From contig JANLFO010000015.1 in the NCBI GenBank assembly GCA_024653205.1, forward strand, positions 1 through 59,600: 59,600 nt of DNA, written 5' to 3'. The position numbers and the translations under genes were made by a program. This document shows positions 23,992 through 32,094 of this stretch, in pieces. Below the pieces are notes generated by a model. The model ran no database searches. It saw nothing but the letters and a program-made list of their open reading frames with translations, and had not been told where the DNA came from. This DNA is from Clostridia bacterium. Lineage in GTDB: Bacteria > Bacillota > DSM-521 > Neomoorellales > SLTJ01. How positions within the stretch are numbered: the first letter of the stretch is position 1; every line of letters starts with the position of its first letter.

Positions 23992-25524
23992 TTACGGCTC
24001 TCCGGCCAGGGCGGCGTGAACCACCACCCGCATGGCCTCGCCCCGGCCCGCCACCACTACCTGCCGCACCAGGGTGCGCACCAGTGCCTTCTTCTGCTCA
24101 AAGGAGAGTTCGTCCAGCCGGGAAAGAAACTCTGCCGCCCGCTCCCTGAGTTCCCGGAGCCGGGCCTGCGACCGGGCCAGGCCTTCCAGAAGCGCCTCCA
24201 CCTCGCGCTTGCGCGCCAGCAACCGCTTCTTGCGGTGCTTCAGCTCGGCCAGGGTCCGGGAGGTGGCCGCATCCAGATCCAGGAGCCCCGCGGCCAGGGC
24301 CGCCCGGAGGTTGGCCTGACCTTTCTCCACCTCGGCCAGGTGGGCGTTGACCCGCTTCAGTTCCCGGCCCAGTTCCTCCCTACCCGACCCCTGCTCCATT
24401 TCCCGGGCGAGGGCCTCCGGATCCTTGAGCCAGCCCTTGATCTGCTCCCACACTGCCGTCTCCACCATCTCCGCCCGCACCCACTTCACCGGGCGGCAGC
24501 CCGGCCGGTAGGAGCCGGCCTGGCTCTTCAGACAGGTATAGCCCCGCACCCGGGTCCCGCGGCGACGGCTCTTGGTCATGCCGTGCATGGGGTTCCCGCA
24601 GTCGCCGCAGGAGATCAGTCCGGAAAGGAGGTACTCTTCCCTGGCCCAGCCGGACCACAGCCGGCGGGCGGCGCGGAGCTTCTCCTGGGCCCGCTCCCAG
24701 AGTTCCCTCTCTATCAGCGCCGGCACCGGCACGGCGATCCACCCGTTTTCTTCCCGGTAGGTCACGCGCGCCCGGGCCTCCGGGGGCAGGAAGCGGTTGT
24801 AGCCCACGCCCCGGCAGTCGCGCCGGTTGTAGTACCAGGTGCCGACGTACACCGGGTCGGTCAGTATCCGGCGCACCACGCACCGCTGCCACCGGGGCCG
24901 GCCCTTGCGGGTAGGCACTCCCCGGGCGCTGAGCCGGGCGGCCACGCCGTTGATGCCCAAGTCCTCCCCCACGAACCAGCGGTAGACGGCCCGCACCACC
25001 TCGGCCTCCACCGGATGGGGTTCCAGCGCGCCCTCCCGGTAGAGGTAGCCGTAGGGGCAGGCGCCCACCGGCAGCTTTCCCTGGCGGGCCTTCTGCAGCT
25101 TTCCCCGCAAGGTGCGTTCCCGGATTTTCTCCTTCTCGTACTCGGCAATGGCGCCCCGCAGGGCGTAGAAAAGCCTGCCGTCAGGGGTGTTCTGCCACTC
25201 GAAGTTCACGAACTCCAGCCGCACGCCCGCCCTTTCGATCTCTTCGGTAAGCAGCAGCTGGTGGGCCAGGTTCCGCGCCAGGCGGTCCGGGTCGTAACAC
25301 ACCACCAGGTCCACCTGTCCCCCGCGCACCGCCTCCCGCAGGGCGCCCAGGCCCGGCCGGCCGTCCAGGAGTTCCCCGCTCACGCCCTCATCGACGAACT
25401 CCGCCACCTCCGCCGCTCCCAGGGCCAGGGCCCGGTCGCGGCAGGCCGCCCGCTGGTCGGCCAGGGAGTACCCCTTCCGCGCCTGCTCCTCGGTGGAAAC
25501 CCGCGCGTAGATGCCGGCTCTCAT
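23992..25524 (-). CDS. Large serine recombinase
   Basis: A 510-residue site-specific recombinase. The N-terminal resolvase domain has the catalytic serine in IYARVSTEEQ (Ser10), then SLADQRAAC, DEGVSGELLDGRPGL and YDPDRLARN. A recombinase domain (GACPYGYLYREGALEPHPVEAEVVRAVY in pieces) follows, with a zinc ribbon (CGDCG...YTC...C near residues 310-350) and a long coiled coil before the C-terminus. Such enzymes integrate and excise phages, conjugative elements and sporulation-excised elements. ATG 25524 overlaps the stop of the upstream 43-codon gene (ATGA). Its stop lies right beside the broken phosphomannomutase gene. Confidence 0.92.
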   Translation of the reverse strand: MRAGIYARVSTEEQARKGYSLADQRAACRDRALALGAAEVAEFVDEGVSGELLDGRPGLGALREAVRGGQVDLVVCYDPDRLARNLAHQLLLTEEIERAGVRLEFVNFEWQNTPDGRLFYALRGAIAEYEKEKIRERTLRGKLQKARQGKLPVGACPYGYLYREGALEPHPVEAEVVRAVYRWFVGEDLGINGVAARLSARGVPTRKGRPRWQRCVVRRILTDPVYVGTWYYNRRDCRGVGYNRFLPPEARARVTYREENGWIAVPVPALIERELWERAQEKLRAARRLWSGWAREEYLLSGLISCGDCGNPMHGMTKSRRRGTRVRGYTCLKSQAGSYRPGCRPVKWVRAEMVETAVWEQIKGWLKDPEALAREMEQGSGREELGRELKRVNAHLAEVEKGQANLRAALAAGLLDLDAATSRTLAELKHRKKRLLARKREVEALLEGLARSQARLRELRERAAEFLSRLDELSFEQKKALVRTLVRQVVVAGRGEAMRVVVHAALAGEP

Positions 25525-25652
25525 TTCCCCCTCTCGCTCCCCTCTCCTTCCGGCCCGCCGGCCTCGGAGAAAAAGCGGGCCAGCAGCCGGTAGGCTTCGC
25601 GCAACGCGCCTTCGTCCTTGCCGTGATAAACTACTTCTACCCTGGCACGCAC
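25521..25652 (-). CDS. 43-residue protein translationally coupled to the serine recombinase
   Basis: A short frame (start GTG 25652, GGAGG 9 nt upstream) codes for a small basic-acidic protein (VRARVEVVYHGKDEGALREAYRLLARFF, then a Gly/Glu-rich tail). It ends in TGA overlapping the recombinase ATG. The predicted strand-helix shape and coupling suggest a partner or leader of the recombinase, perhaps a directionality factor. No family is recognised. Confidence 0.6.
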   Translation of the reverse strand: MRARVEVVYHGKDEGALREAYRLLARFFSEAGGPEGEGSERGK

Positions 25653-25662
25653 TCCTCCCGAC

Positions 25663-25691
25663 CTCCGGATGGTATTCTTCCCCATCCGGAG
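25663..25691. repeat. Perfect 10-bp inverted repeat upstream of the recombinase unit
   Basis: CTCCGGATGG (25663-25672) and CCATCCGGAG (25682-25691) pair around a 9-nt loop. The hairpin lies about 10 nt before the 43-codon gene start in the direction of transcription, so it could be an operator or an RNA hairpin affecting expression. No T run follows on the minus strand. Confidence 0.6.
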
Positions 25692-25867
25692 CCCCGCCAG
25701 CCACGGCAGAGACGCCCTCCTGAGTATAGCAAGGGGTCACCGGCCGCGTCCATTCGGGGCCGCCCGAACCGAGGCATAGTCCCCGGCGGAGAAGGCCTCA
25801 AGAATCGCGTTACCGAACGCGGCCGCATAATCTAATACCAACTAAAGGAAAGAAAGGTGATCGGCAC

Positions 25868-26584
25868 ATGAGCCGTCAGCTTCCACCCTGTCCGGAAGGC
25901 AACTACTACACCATCCAGCCCGGCGATACGCTCTATAGCATCGCCCGGAGGTTCAGAGTATCGGTAGACGACCTCCTGGAAGCCAACCTGGGCCGCGTAG
26001 ACCCGGACAACCTGCAGATAGGCCAGGTTATCTGCATCCCGCTGGCCGTGCCCCCGGTGCAGTGCCCCCCCGGCTCCACCGTCTATACCATTCGGGCCGG
26101 CGACACCTTCTATTCCCTGGCCCGGCGCTTCGGCATCTCCGTGCAGGCCATCATAAACGCCAACCCCGGGGTCAACCCCGAGGCCCTGCTCGTCGGCCAG
26201 CAAATCTGCATCCCGGCCCGTCCCCGGCCGGGCGTTTGCCCTCCCGGGACCAGGGCTTACCGGATCCGTTCCGGCGACACGCTTTACTCCCTGGCCCGGC
26301 GCTTCGGCACCACCGTGGAGGCCATACAGGAGGCCAATCCCGGCATCAATCCGCTGAATCTCCAGATCAACCAGCTCATCTGCATCCCCACGGTAATAAG
26401 GCCTCCCAGGCCACGGCGCTGCCCCGCGGGCAGCTTCGCTTACGTCATCCGGGCCGGCGACACCTTCTATTCCCTGGCCCGGCGCTTCAACACCACGGTA
26501 GAGAGCATCCAGGCCCTCAACCCCGGGGTAGATCCGAACCGCCTGCAGGTCGGGCAGGTCATCTGCATACCCCGGGAAGCCTGA
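25868..26584 (+). CDS. Protein of four LysM domains
   Basis: A 238-residue protein built almost wholly of four LysM repeats of about 45 residues, separated by short Pro/Cys-rich linkers. Each has a [YV]xI[QR][PAS]GDT[LF]YS[IL]ARRF core and ends QxICIP. LysM domains bind peptidoglycan or chitin. There is no obvious signal peptide, so the protein is either spore-associated, as SafA-like coat proteins are, or exported otherwise. The paired Cys in each repeat may form disulfides. ATG 25868 has AAAGGTGAT upstream. CATAATCTA at 25828-25836 resembles a SigK -10, but no matching -35 is seen. Confidence 0.85.
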   Translation: MSRQLPPCPEGNYYTIQPGDTLYSIARRFRVSVDDLLEANLGRVDPDNLQIGQVICIPLAVPPVQCPPGSTVYTIRAGDTFYSLARRFGISVQAIINANPGVNPEALLVGQQICIPARPRPGVCPPGTRAYRIRSGDTLYSLARRFGTTVEAIQEANPGINPLNLQINQLICIPTVIRPPRPRRCPAGSFAYVIRAGDTFYSLARRFNTTVESIQALNPGVDPNRLQVGQVICIPREA

Positions 26585-26623
26585 TTCCCAGGGACGGAAA
26601 AGCCTTTGGGAGGGAATGGGGCA

Positions 26624-27127
26624 ATGCAGGAAGACATCCAACCGGAAAGCCCGCTCGGCCGCGCCAAGTGCCGGTACTACCCCACCGAGGGGTACTACCC
26701 GAAGAAGGCCTACGCCGAGGCACTGCGCCTCATAGCGGAAGCCGTACAGGATGAAAGAGGAGACGAACTCTTTTACGACTATCTCCTAAGCAAGGCCCCG
26801 TCTGAGGAGCAGAGGGCCGTAATCGCGGCCATCAGGGACGACGAAAGAAAGCACCAGCGCATGTTCCGCCAGCTCTACTGCGAACTGACCGGCAAGGCCG
26901 TGCCGCCGGGGGAGCCGGAACGCTTCGAGCCCCCCAGGACCTACCTCGAGGGGATCGAGCGCGCCCTCTTCGGCGAGCTCAGGGCGGTAGAGATGTACCG
27001 CCGCATCCTTTTCGGGCTGAAAGACCTGGCCTACCGGAACATGGTAACCGAGATCTGGACCGACGAGCTCAAGCATGCCTGCAAGTGGAACTTCCTTTAC
27101 ACCCTGAACACCTGCCGGGACAACTGA
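26624..27127 (+). CDS. Ferritin-like (rubrerythrin-type) diiron protein
   Basis: A 167-residue four-helix protein with the spaced metal-ligand motifs of ferritin-like proteins: an acidic helix QDERGDELFYDYLL, DDERKHQRMF (E-x-x-H), GELRAVEMYRRIL, and DELKHACKW (E-x-x-H). It lacks the rubredoxin domain of full rubrerythrins. A role in oxidant or iron handling, or in the spore coat, is possible but unproved. ATG 26624 is chosen over TTG 26606 because GGGAGG lies between them. It follows the LysM gene by 39 nt on the same strand and may be co-transcribed. Confidence 0.78.
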   Translation: MQEDIQPESPLGRAKCRYYPTEGYYPKKAYAEALRLIAEAVQDERGDELFYDYLLSKAPSEEQRAVIAAIRDDERKHQRMFRQLYCELTGKAVPPGEPERFEPPRTYLEGIERALFGELRAVEMYRRILFGLKDLAYRNMVTEIWTDELKHACKWNFLYTLNTCRDN

Positions 27128-27316
27128 GAAGCCGCCCGGTGAAACACCCGTCCGACCCGACCGGCCCACCTCCTGCATCGCAGTCCTGGAAAGGGCGGGT
27201 CCCGGCGCCAGTGCTCCGCCGCCGCGACCCGCCCCGCCACCCCGTCCACCAGGTCCGGGAAGACGCCGGCTTCGGCGGAATGCTTCTTCCGTTTGAACCT
27301 CTCGTCCGCTTTGAAC

Positions 27317-27952
27317 CTAGTGCAGCTCCGGCTGGTACTTCTCCTGCAGCGGTTTGAGCACGTCAATGGCCTCCTTGACTTCCGGGGCACAGGGAGCCTT
27401 GAGGTCGGCAACGATGGTCCGGCCTTCGTAAGGGGGCGAGCTGTGGGTCTGGCCGAGCCATACTTTCAACTCGTAGTAGGCGCCGTCTGGCAGCGGCGGC
27501 CAGGACTTGGGGAAGGCGGTATAGGCTACGTAATCCTTGTCCGCCTCTTGGGGCACCTGCTCCCAATCCACCTTCTCCAAAACCGCCTTGACGGCGGCCA
27601 GTTCTTCGGCCGCAAGCTTACCCTTGTTGTCAACCGCGTCGCCGTAGTCACCCTCGGAAGTGATACTTAACCGGTAGCAGTGCAGCGAACCCCCCTCGGG
27701 AAAGTGAACGAACTTCACGTACCAAAGCTCCGGCAGAGCCTTGCCCGGTCCGAGACTCTTGGGCCCCGACCATTCCGGCCAGGTCCCGCCCTGCTGGGAA
27801 GACTGTGCTTGCGGCTCCTGCTTCTGCTCTTGGGCGGGCTGCGCGGCCTGCCCCGAAGGGGTGGCCGGAGACGATCCCCCGCACCCCGCCAAACCGGCAA
27901 CCAGGCAGAAAACCATCAGCAAGGCCAACGATACTCCCAGGTATCGACCCAT
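27317..27952 (-). CDS. Lipoprotein of unknown function
   Basis: A 211-residue secreted lipoprotein. The basic start and hydrophobic core are followed by a lipobox (AGLAGC, Cys about residue 24) and a Ser/Gln/Pro-rich linker. The soluble domain (about residues 55-211) has WYVKFVHFPEGGSLHCYRLSIT and YYELKVWLGQTHS blocks. No family is recognised. It is the last of a run of envelope genes on this strand (27317-34416). The GTG/ATG start near 27952 gives a normal signal peptide. Confidence 0.75.
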   Translation of the reverse strand: MGRYLGVSLALLMVFCLVAGLAGCGGSSPATPSGQAAQPAQEQKQEPQAQSSQQGGTWPEWSGPKSLGPGKALPELWYVKFVHFPEGGSLHCYRLSITSEGDYGDAVDNKGKLAAEELAAVKAVLEKVDWEQVPQEADKDYVAYTAFPKSWPPLPDGAYYELKVWLGQTHSSPPYEGRTIVADLKAPCAPEVKEAIDVLKPLQEKYQPELH

Positions 27953-28030
27953 TTACCATACCTCCTTATCGTTATGCCGTAGTCACAGCCACCGGCGCGG
28001 CGGGCGCTTGCGCAGCCGTACCCACGGTCC

Positions 28031-28825
28031 TTAAGGTTTGCCCGCTGCCTTCTGAAGTTGCTGCAGCATCTCGCCCAGGTCCGTGACCTTTACTCCCGCC
28101 GGAAGCTCGAAGGTCTCCGGCGGCAAGGGGCCAAACCGGAGGTTCTTGTACTCCACCACGGTCTTTCCCTGTCCCGGGACCTCGGTCTCCACCTTCACCG
28201 GGAGCCCGCAGTCCTCGCGGACCCACATTTTGCTCTGGGCTCCGTCTGCCTCCGCCACCAGGATCACCTTGCAGGGCGCCCCGTCGTACACTTCACTGCC
28301 AATCACCCGGGCCTTAGTGAAATCCCGATCCTTGAGGTAGTCGCCGGGGGATTTGGCGTCAACCTGCGGTCTCTCGCCCGCAAGCTTCACCGCCTCGTTC
28401 CGGTCGGGATAGTAGGTGATCAACGTGTGGGTTTGCGTGTCCAGGATGCTGACCATCTTCTGGCCGCCGAAGTTACCCTCGGTCTTGAGCTTGTACCCCT
28501 GAATCCATATCTTCATGCTCGTCGTCCCCTGGGGCGTGGTGGTGATCAGGTCGTAGGCGACGCCCTTTTGCATCAACTCTTTAACCCGGTCGGTTCCGGC
28601 CACCAGCCCCTCGCCGGAACCCGACCCGGCGCCGCCGGAGGGCTGTTCCGTAGAAGGTACCCCGCCACCGGACGCGCCTCCCGGCGCGGACTGACTTTCG
28701 CTCTGGGCAGGCGCCTCCTGCCCGCCCGACGGCGCGCTCGAGGGCCGGCCGCACCCGGCCAGGGCAAGTAGCGCCAAAACCAAGATGAGGGCCATACTGC
28801 TGCACACGAACTTACGCCGTTTCAA
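28031..28825 (-). CDS. LolA/DUF4412-like lipoprotein
   Basis: A 264-residue lipoprotein with a lipobox (LLALAGC) and a Ser/Gly/Gln-rich linker to about residue 75. The mature domain resembles LolA/LppX-type outer-layer lipoprotein sensors (YDLITTTPQGTTSMKIWIQGYKLKTEG; YYPDRNEAVKL; KMWVREDCGLPVKVETE; YKNLRFGPLPPETFELPAGV). Such folds bind lipid or sense envelope state, as in the C-termini of some anti-sigma-associated proteins. TTG 28825 is chosen because GGGAGG lies 9 nt upstream; the longer frame has no signal peptide at its start. It sits within the envelope cluster. Confidence 0.75.
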   Translation of the reverse strand: MKRRKFVCSSMALILVLALLALAGCGRPSSAPSGGQEAPAQSESQSAPGGASGGGVPSTEQPSGGAGSGSGEGLVAGTDRVKELMQKGVAYDLITTTPQGTTSMKIWIQGYKLKTEGNFGGQKMVSILDTQTHTLITYYPDRNEAVKLAGERPQVDAKSPGDYLKDRDFTKARVIGSEVYDGAPCKVILVAEADGAQSKMWVREDCGLPVKVETEVPGQGKTVVEYKNLRFGPLPPETFELPAGVKVTDLGEMLQQLQKAAGKP

Positions 28826-28981
28826 ACTACTGCACCTCCCGTCTTTTGTTTGCCCGGCTTTGCCGGCTGGCGCGGCTCCGCACCTTAAGGTTATCTCTAA
28901 GAGGCCAGGGCGGCCGCCACCCGGGCCAGGGTGCGAACACGCCAAATTGCGGCGGAGGGGCTCCGGGTATTCGGCTTGAGG

Positions 28982-30094
28982 CTATCCGGCCTGCTCCCGG
29001 TCGAGCTGCGCGGGCCCGGCCTTGCCGCTCTCCATATCTAATTCCCACAGCTTTGGCGGGCCGTTTCCGGAAGTGGAGAAAAAGTAAAAGTAACGGTCGT
29101 CGGCCAGCCAGCAGCCGCGGGTCAGGTTCACCTCCTTTTCCTTGAGCGCCTCGCTCAGGGAGCAAACCCGCCGGCCGGCGGTCACATCGTAGATCAGGAT
29201 GTCTGTCCGTCCGGAAGGCACCTGCGCTTCCACCGCCAGGAGGCGACCGCCGGGCGCCCAAACCAGTTCGCCGACCCAATGCTCGAACCGGTCCAGGACC
29301 CGCACCTTTTCCCCCTCGGCAGCCACACCGACCGTGAATCCGAAAAGGCCGAGCACAGCAAAAGCCGCCCGGCCGTCGGGGAACAGGGCGACGCACTTGA
29401 ACTCCCCGGCGCTGGTAACTTTTTGCTCCGGGTTGTCTCCCTGGGGCGTGAAGGGCACGGGAATTTGCCCGCTGGTGATCACGGTCTTTTCCCGGCCAGC
29501 CGCATCTCTAATGTCAAGCGCGGTCCATCCCCGGGCGGCGTAGGCCTGAGTTGGGCTCCCGGGCTCCCAACCGTCCACCGCCAACCCCTCGCCCTGGCGG
29601 ACGATGGTCAGTTTCTCCCGGTAAAACATACTCTCCGCCTGTTCCGCCGGTCCGGTCAGCCAGATGGTCAAGGTCGCCGTCCACGAGCCCTGGCCCTCGA
29701 CGATCTCCTCCAGCCTGTAACCGCTCAAGCGCTGCCTGACCGGCGCGCCACCCAGGGTGGGATCGGACCCGTTGACAAAGGCCTGCTTACCCCGCTCGGT
29801 AAGCATGGCGTAGACCCGCTCTCCGAAAGGCTCCAGCAGCCGGTAACGCATGAACCGGTGGACGAAGGTTTCGACGTCGGGCTTTTCCCTAGTAGTCCCC
29901 CGCACTGCCGCTTGCAGGGTTCCCGGCCTGGGCTCCGCCAGGCCACCGTCCGCTCCCGCCACCTGCTCCGACGCCTGTTGCAGCGGCGCCGGTGAAGCCT
30001 CCACCGGCGGCTTCCCGCCGGTACCGCAGCCGCCCAGGGCAAAGCTTGAGACCGCCAGGACAAGGACGAGAATGCCGTTGAACAATCGCCTCAA
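28982..30094 (-). CDS. Lipoprotein with a C-terminal WD40/TolB-like region
   Basis: A 370-residue lipoprotein with a lipobox (LGGC, Cys about residue 23). The middle domain (about 70-190) contains FVHRFMRYRLLEPFGERVYAMLTERGK and a strand-rich part. A C-terminal region carries propeller-like strands: VALFPDGRAAFAVLG, LVWAPGGRLLAVEAQV, ILIYDVTAGRR, LADDRYFYFFS. No named family was recognised. The two-part build (a domain that reads an extracellular signal plus a short beta-propeller) is inferred from sequence pattern only. Confidence 0.7.
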   Translation of the reverse strand: MRRLFNGILVLVLAVSSFALGGCGTGGKPPVEASPAPLQQASEQVAGADGGLAEPRPGTLQAAVRGTTREKPDVETFVHRFMRYRLLEPFGERVYAMLTERGKQAFVNGSDPTLGGAPVRQRLSGYRLEEIVEGQGSWTATLTIWLTGPAEQAESMFYREKLTIVRQGEGLAVDGWEPGSPTQAYAARGWTALDIRDAAGREKTVITSGQIPVPFTPQGDNPEQKVTSAGEFKCVALFPDGRAAFAVLGLFGFTVGVAAEGEKVRVLDRFEHWVGELVWAPGGRLLAVEAQVPSGRTDILIYDVTAGRRVCSLSEALKEKEVNLTRGCWLADDRYFYFFSTSGNGPPKLWELDMESGKAGPAQLDREQAG

Positions 30095-30119
30095 CCCTAT
30101 CCCTAATTCGCCTCCCTTG

Positions 30120-30605
30120 CTACCGCGTCGCGTACCGCTCGGCCAGGTCCCCGACGAGGGGAAGCTTATAGCGCTCTCCCCGATAAGCCTTGATCATCAA
30201 GAGCACCCAGAGAACGAGGGACCCCAGCCAGATGAGCACCCCTAGCGTCCGGAAAAGGAGCCACAGCGGCCACAGTCCTGCAGGCAAAAGAACCGTAACT
30301 ACGAGGTAGAGCACGGTAATTCCGCCAAAAGTAAGGATCGACTGCAGGGCGTGAAAGCGCACGAACGGGTCCTTCTCCACCAGGTAGAACACGATACCCG
30401 TTATCCAGCCCAGGACGTAACACAAGACGCCGGCCAGGTTCGGCGCCAGCCCGGTCTGGGTGCCGGCGGAAGACACCTTTTCGGCCCCCCCGCGGTCACC
30501 GACCCAAGCGTTGCCCGAACCCCCGGCCCCTTCCAACTGCGCCCCGCACCGGGTGCAAAGGCGGGCGCCGGGCGCGCTCTCCTGTCCGCACTGCGGGCAA
30601 AACAC
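30120..30605 (-). CDS. Zinc-ribbon membrane protein (DUF4870-like)
   Basis: A 161-residue protein. The N-terminal zinc ribbon is MFCPQCGQESAPGARLCTRCG, and a flexible linker follows. About four hydrophobic segments form a small membrane domain (LAGVLCYVLGWITGIVFYLVEKDPFVRFHALQS is the DUF4870/Tic20-like motif, split here). Function unknown; such proteins are common beside envelope genes. The N-terminus is closely similar to that of the next upstream gene (30642-31921), which suggests a shared regulatory or scaffold role. Confidence 0.8.
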   Translation of the reverse strand: MFCPQCGQESAPGARLCTRCGAQLEGAGGSGNAWVGDRGGAEKVSSAGTQTGLAPNLAGVLCYVLGWITGIVFYLVEKDPFVRFHALQSILTFGGITVLYLVVTVLLPAGLWPLWLLFRTLGVLIWLGSLVLWVLLMIKAYRGERYKLPLVGDLAERYATR

Positions 30606-30641
30606 CGTCTACACCCCCTATACTTGACCGGGCCAAGCCGG

Positions 30642-31921
30642 TTACTGCCTTGCTCCGCCTTCCGGCGCGGGAGCCACGGCCTTCTGCGCCAGACGCCGGA
30701 ACTTGCCGGATATGCTGCTCAGGGCGGCCCGCAGGTCGTGCGCGGGCACCTGCCCGGCAATGGACGGTGGTAGCTGGCCACCATGGCTACGGTAGCCAGG
30801 GGATCGGCCACGATCCACTTGATCATGCCGGCGAAAATGAAGGCCGCCAGCAGGGCCACAAACCCGTAGAGGGCCTGCAGCCCCGGCACGGGAGTGAGCG
30901 AACGCGCCACTCCCAAGAGGGGAAAAAGCAGAGCCAGAAAGGACACTACCCAGACCGCGGCCACCACCAGGACGCACCAGGTAGCGGTGCCCAAGAGTTG
31001 CCGCCAGCTCTGGGCGTACAGCACCACACCGTCGCAGGCCGCCTGGTAAATATTTTGTTCTTCGTGGGTTAGGACGTAGCCCATCACCGCCTCGTCGATA
31101 TAGTTGCCGGCCAGGCCCAGGATGCGGCGCAAAAGTCCGATAATCAAATTCAAACCCGGAATGCCGCCCAAACAGCCCGCCAGGCGGGTAAGCCAGTTCA
31201 GCACTTGACGCACCGCGCCGGCCACCAGCGCATCCACGACGAACAGGGCGCTGGCCGTGCCGAAGTGCTTGAGCACCTTCTCTTTCCCGTAGCCCACCTG
31301 GCTGGTGCCCGGCGGCAGATCCCCTTTGGTGACGATTTCGGTGATCACGGCCACGTGGCCGATCTTCACCAGATAGAGGAAGTAACGCTGGGCCAGAACG
31401 GTCAGCGCCCAGGCGCCCATAACGGCGACCAGCCCTACCACCGCCAGGGGCAACCCCGCTCCCTGGAAGTGGCGGGCAATCAAATATCCGATCCCGCCCA
31501 TGACGCCGAGGAACGCGATGAGGATCACGCCGAACAGGAGGTAAACCCCTATCCGTAAGAACACGTAAGGCAGGGTCCGGAAAAACAGGCTCCCGGCCGA
31601 AACCCCGCCCGCCGGCGCCGTCCCCTTTCCTGCCGGGGCAGCCGGCGACGGTCCCGGCACCGCCGCGCCCGGGGTCCGGCTTTCCGCCGCGGCCGCCTCT
31701 TCTCCGGCAATTTCCGCCTGCCCGGCACCCGAGGGCTCCGGGGGCCTACAGGCGGCTTCCGCCGGGGAAGGGCCCTCCGGGGCCGCAGCCACGGGAACGG
31801 GAGTACCCGCCCCGGCCGGAGTGGTTACCTCCGGAGGCGCCTCTGCCGGCACGAAGGTTCCGCATTGCGGGCAGAACCGTGCGCCCGGAGGCGCCTTTTT
31901 GCCGCACTGAGGGCAAAACAT
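30642..31921 (-). CDS. Zinc-ribbon multi-pass membrane protein, frameshifted near its C-terminus
   Basis: The main frame (31921 to 30719, 400 residues) has a zinc ribbon (FCPQCGKKAPPGARFCPQCG), a long Pro/Ala linker and about five membrane segments. It shows no lipobox and ends abnormally after VAMVASYHR. In a second frame the sequence resumes with IAGQVPAHDLRAALSS and runs to a TAA at 30642, adding some 37 residues. One missing base at about 30762-30764 explains the switch. Either the gene carries a 1-nt deletion or the sequence has an error. Function unknown; it is related in layout to the gene at 30120. Confidence 0.72.
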
Positions 31922-32094
31922 GGCCGATCAGCTCCTGACCTGTCAGTCTAAATCTCACCCGGCTCCGGATCGGGGCCCAAAGCCCTGCCGAAGTACCCTC
32001 CCTCTAAGAACTCGCCACATAAGCGCCGGGGGAAGCCGGGGATAACCCGGCCCCCGGCCCCCGCACTATCTGAAGCCGCGCCCAACCCGCCGGT

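Noticed and set aside
24016-25593. 525-residue plus-strand frame opposite the recombinase
   Set aside because: Shadow of a GC-rich gene; its product is low-complexity and shows no motif.
25826-25840. SigK promoter for the LysM gene
   Set aside because: CATAATCTA matches the -10 pattern, but no AC dinucleotide lies at the right distance for the -35.
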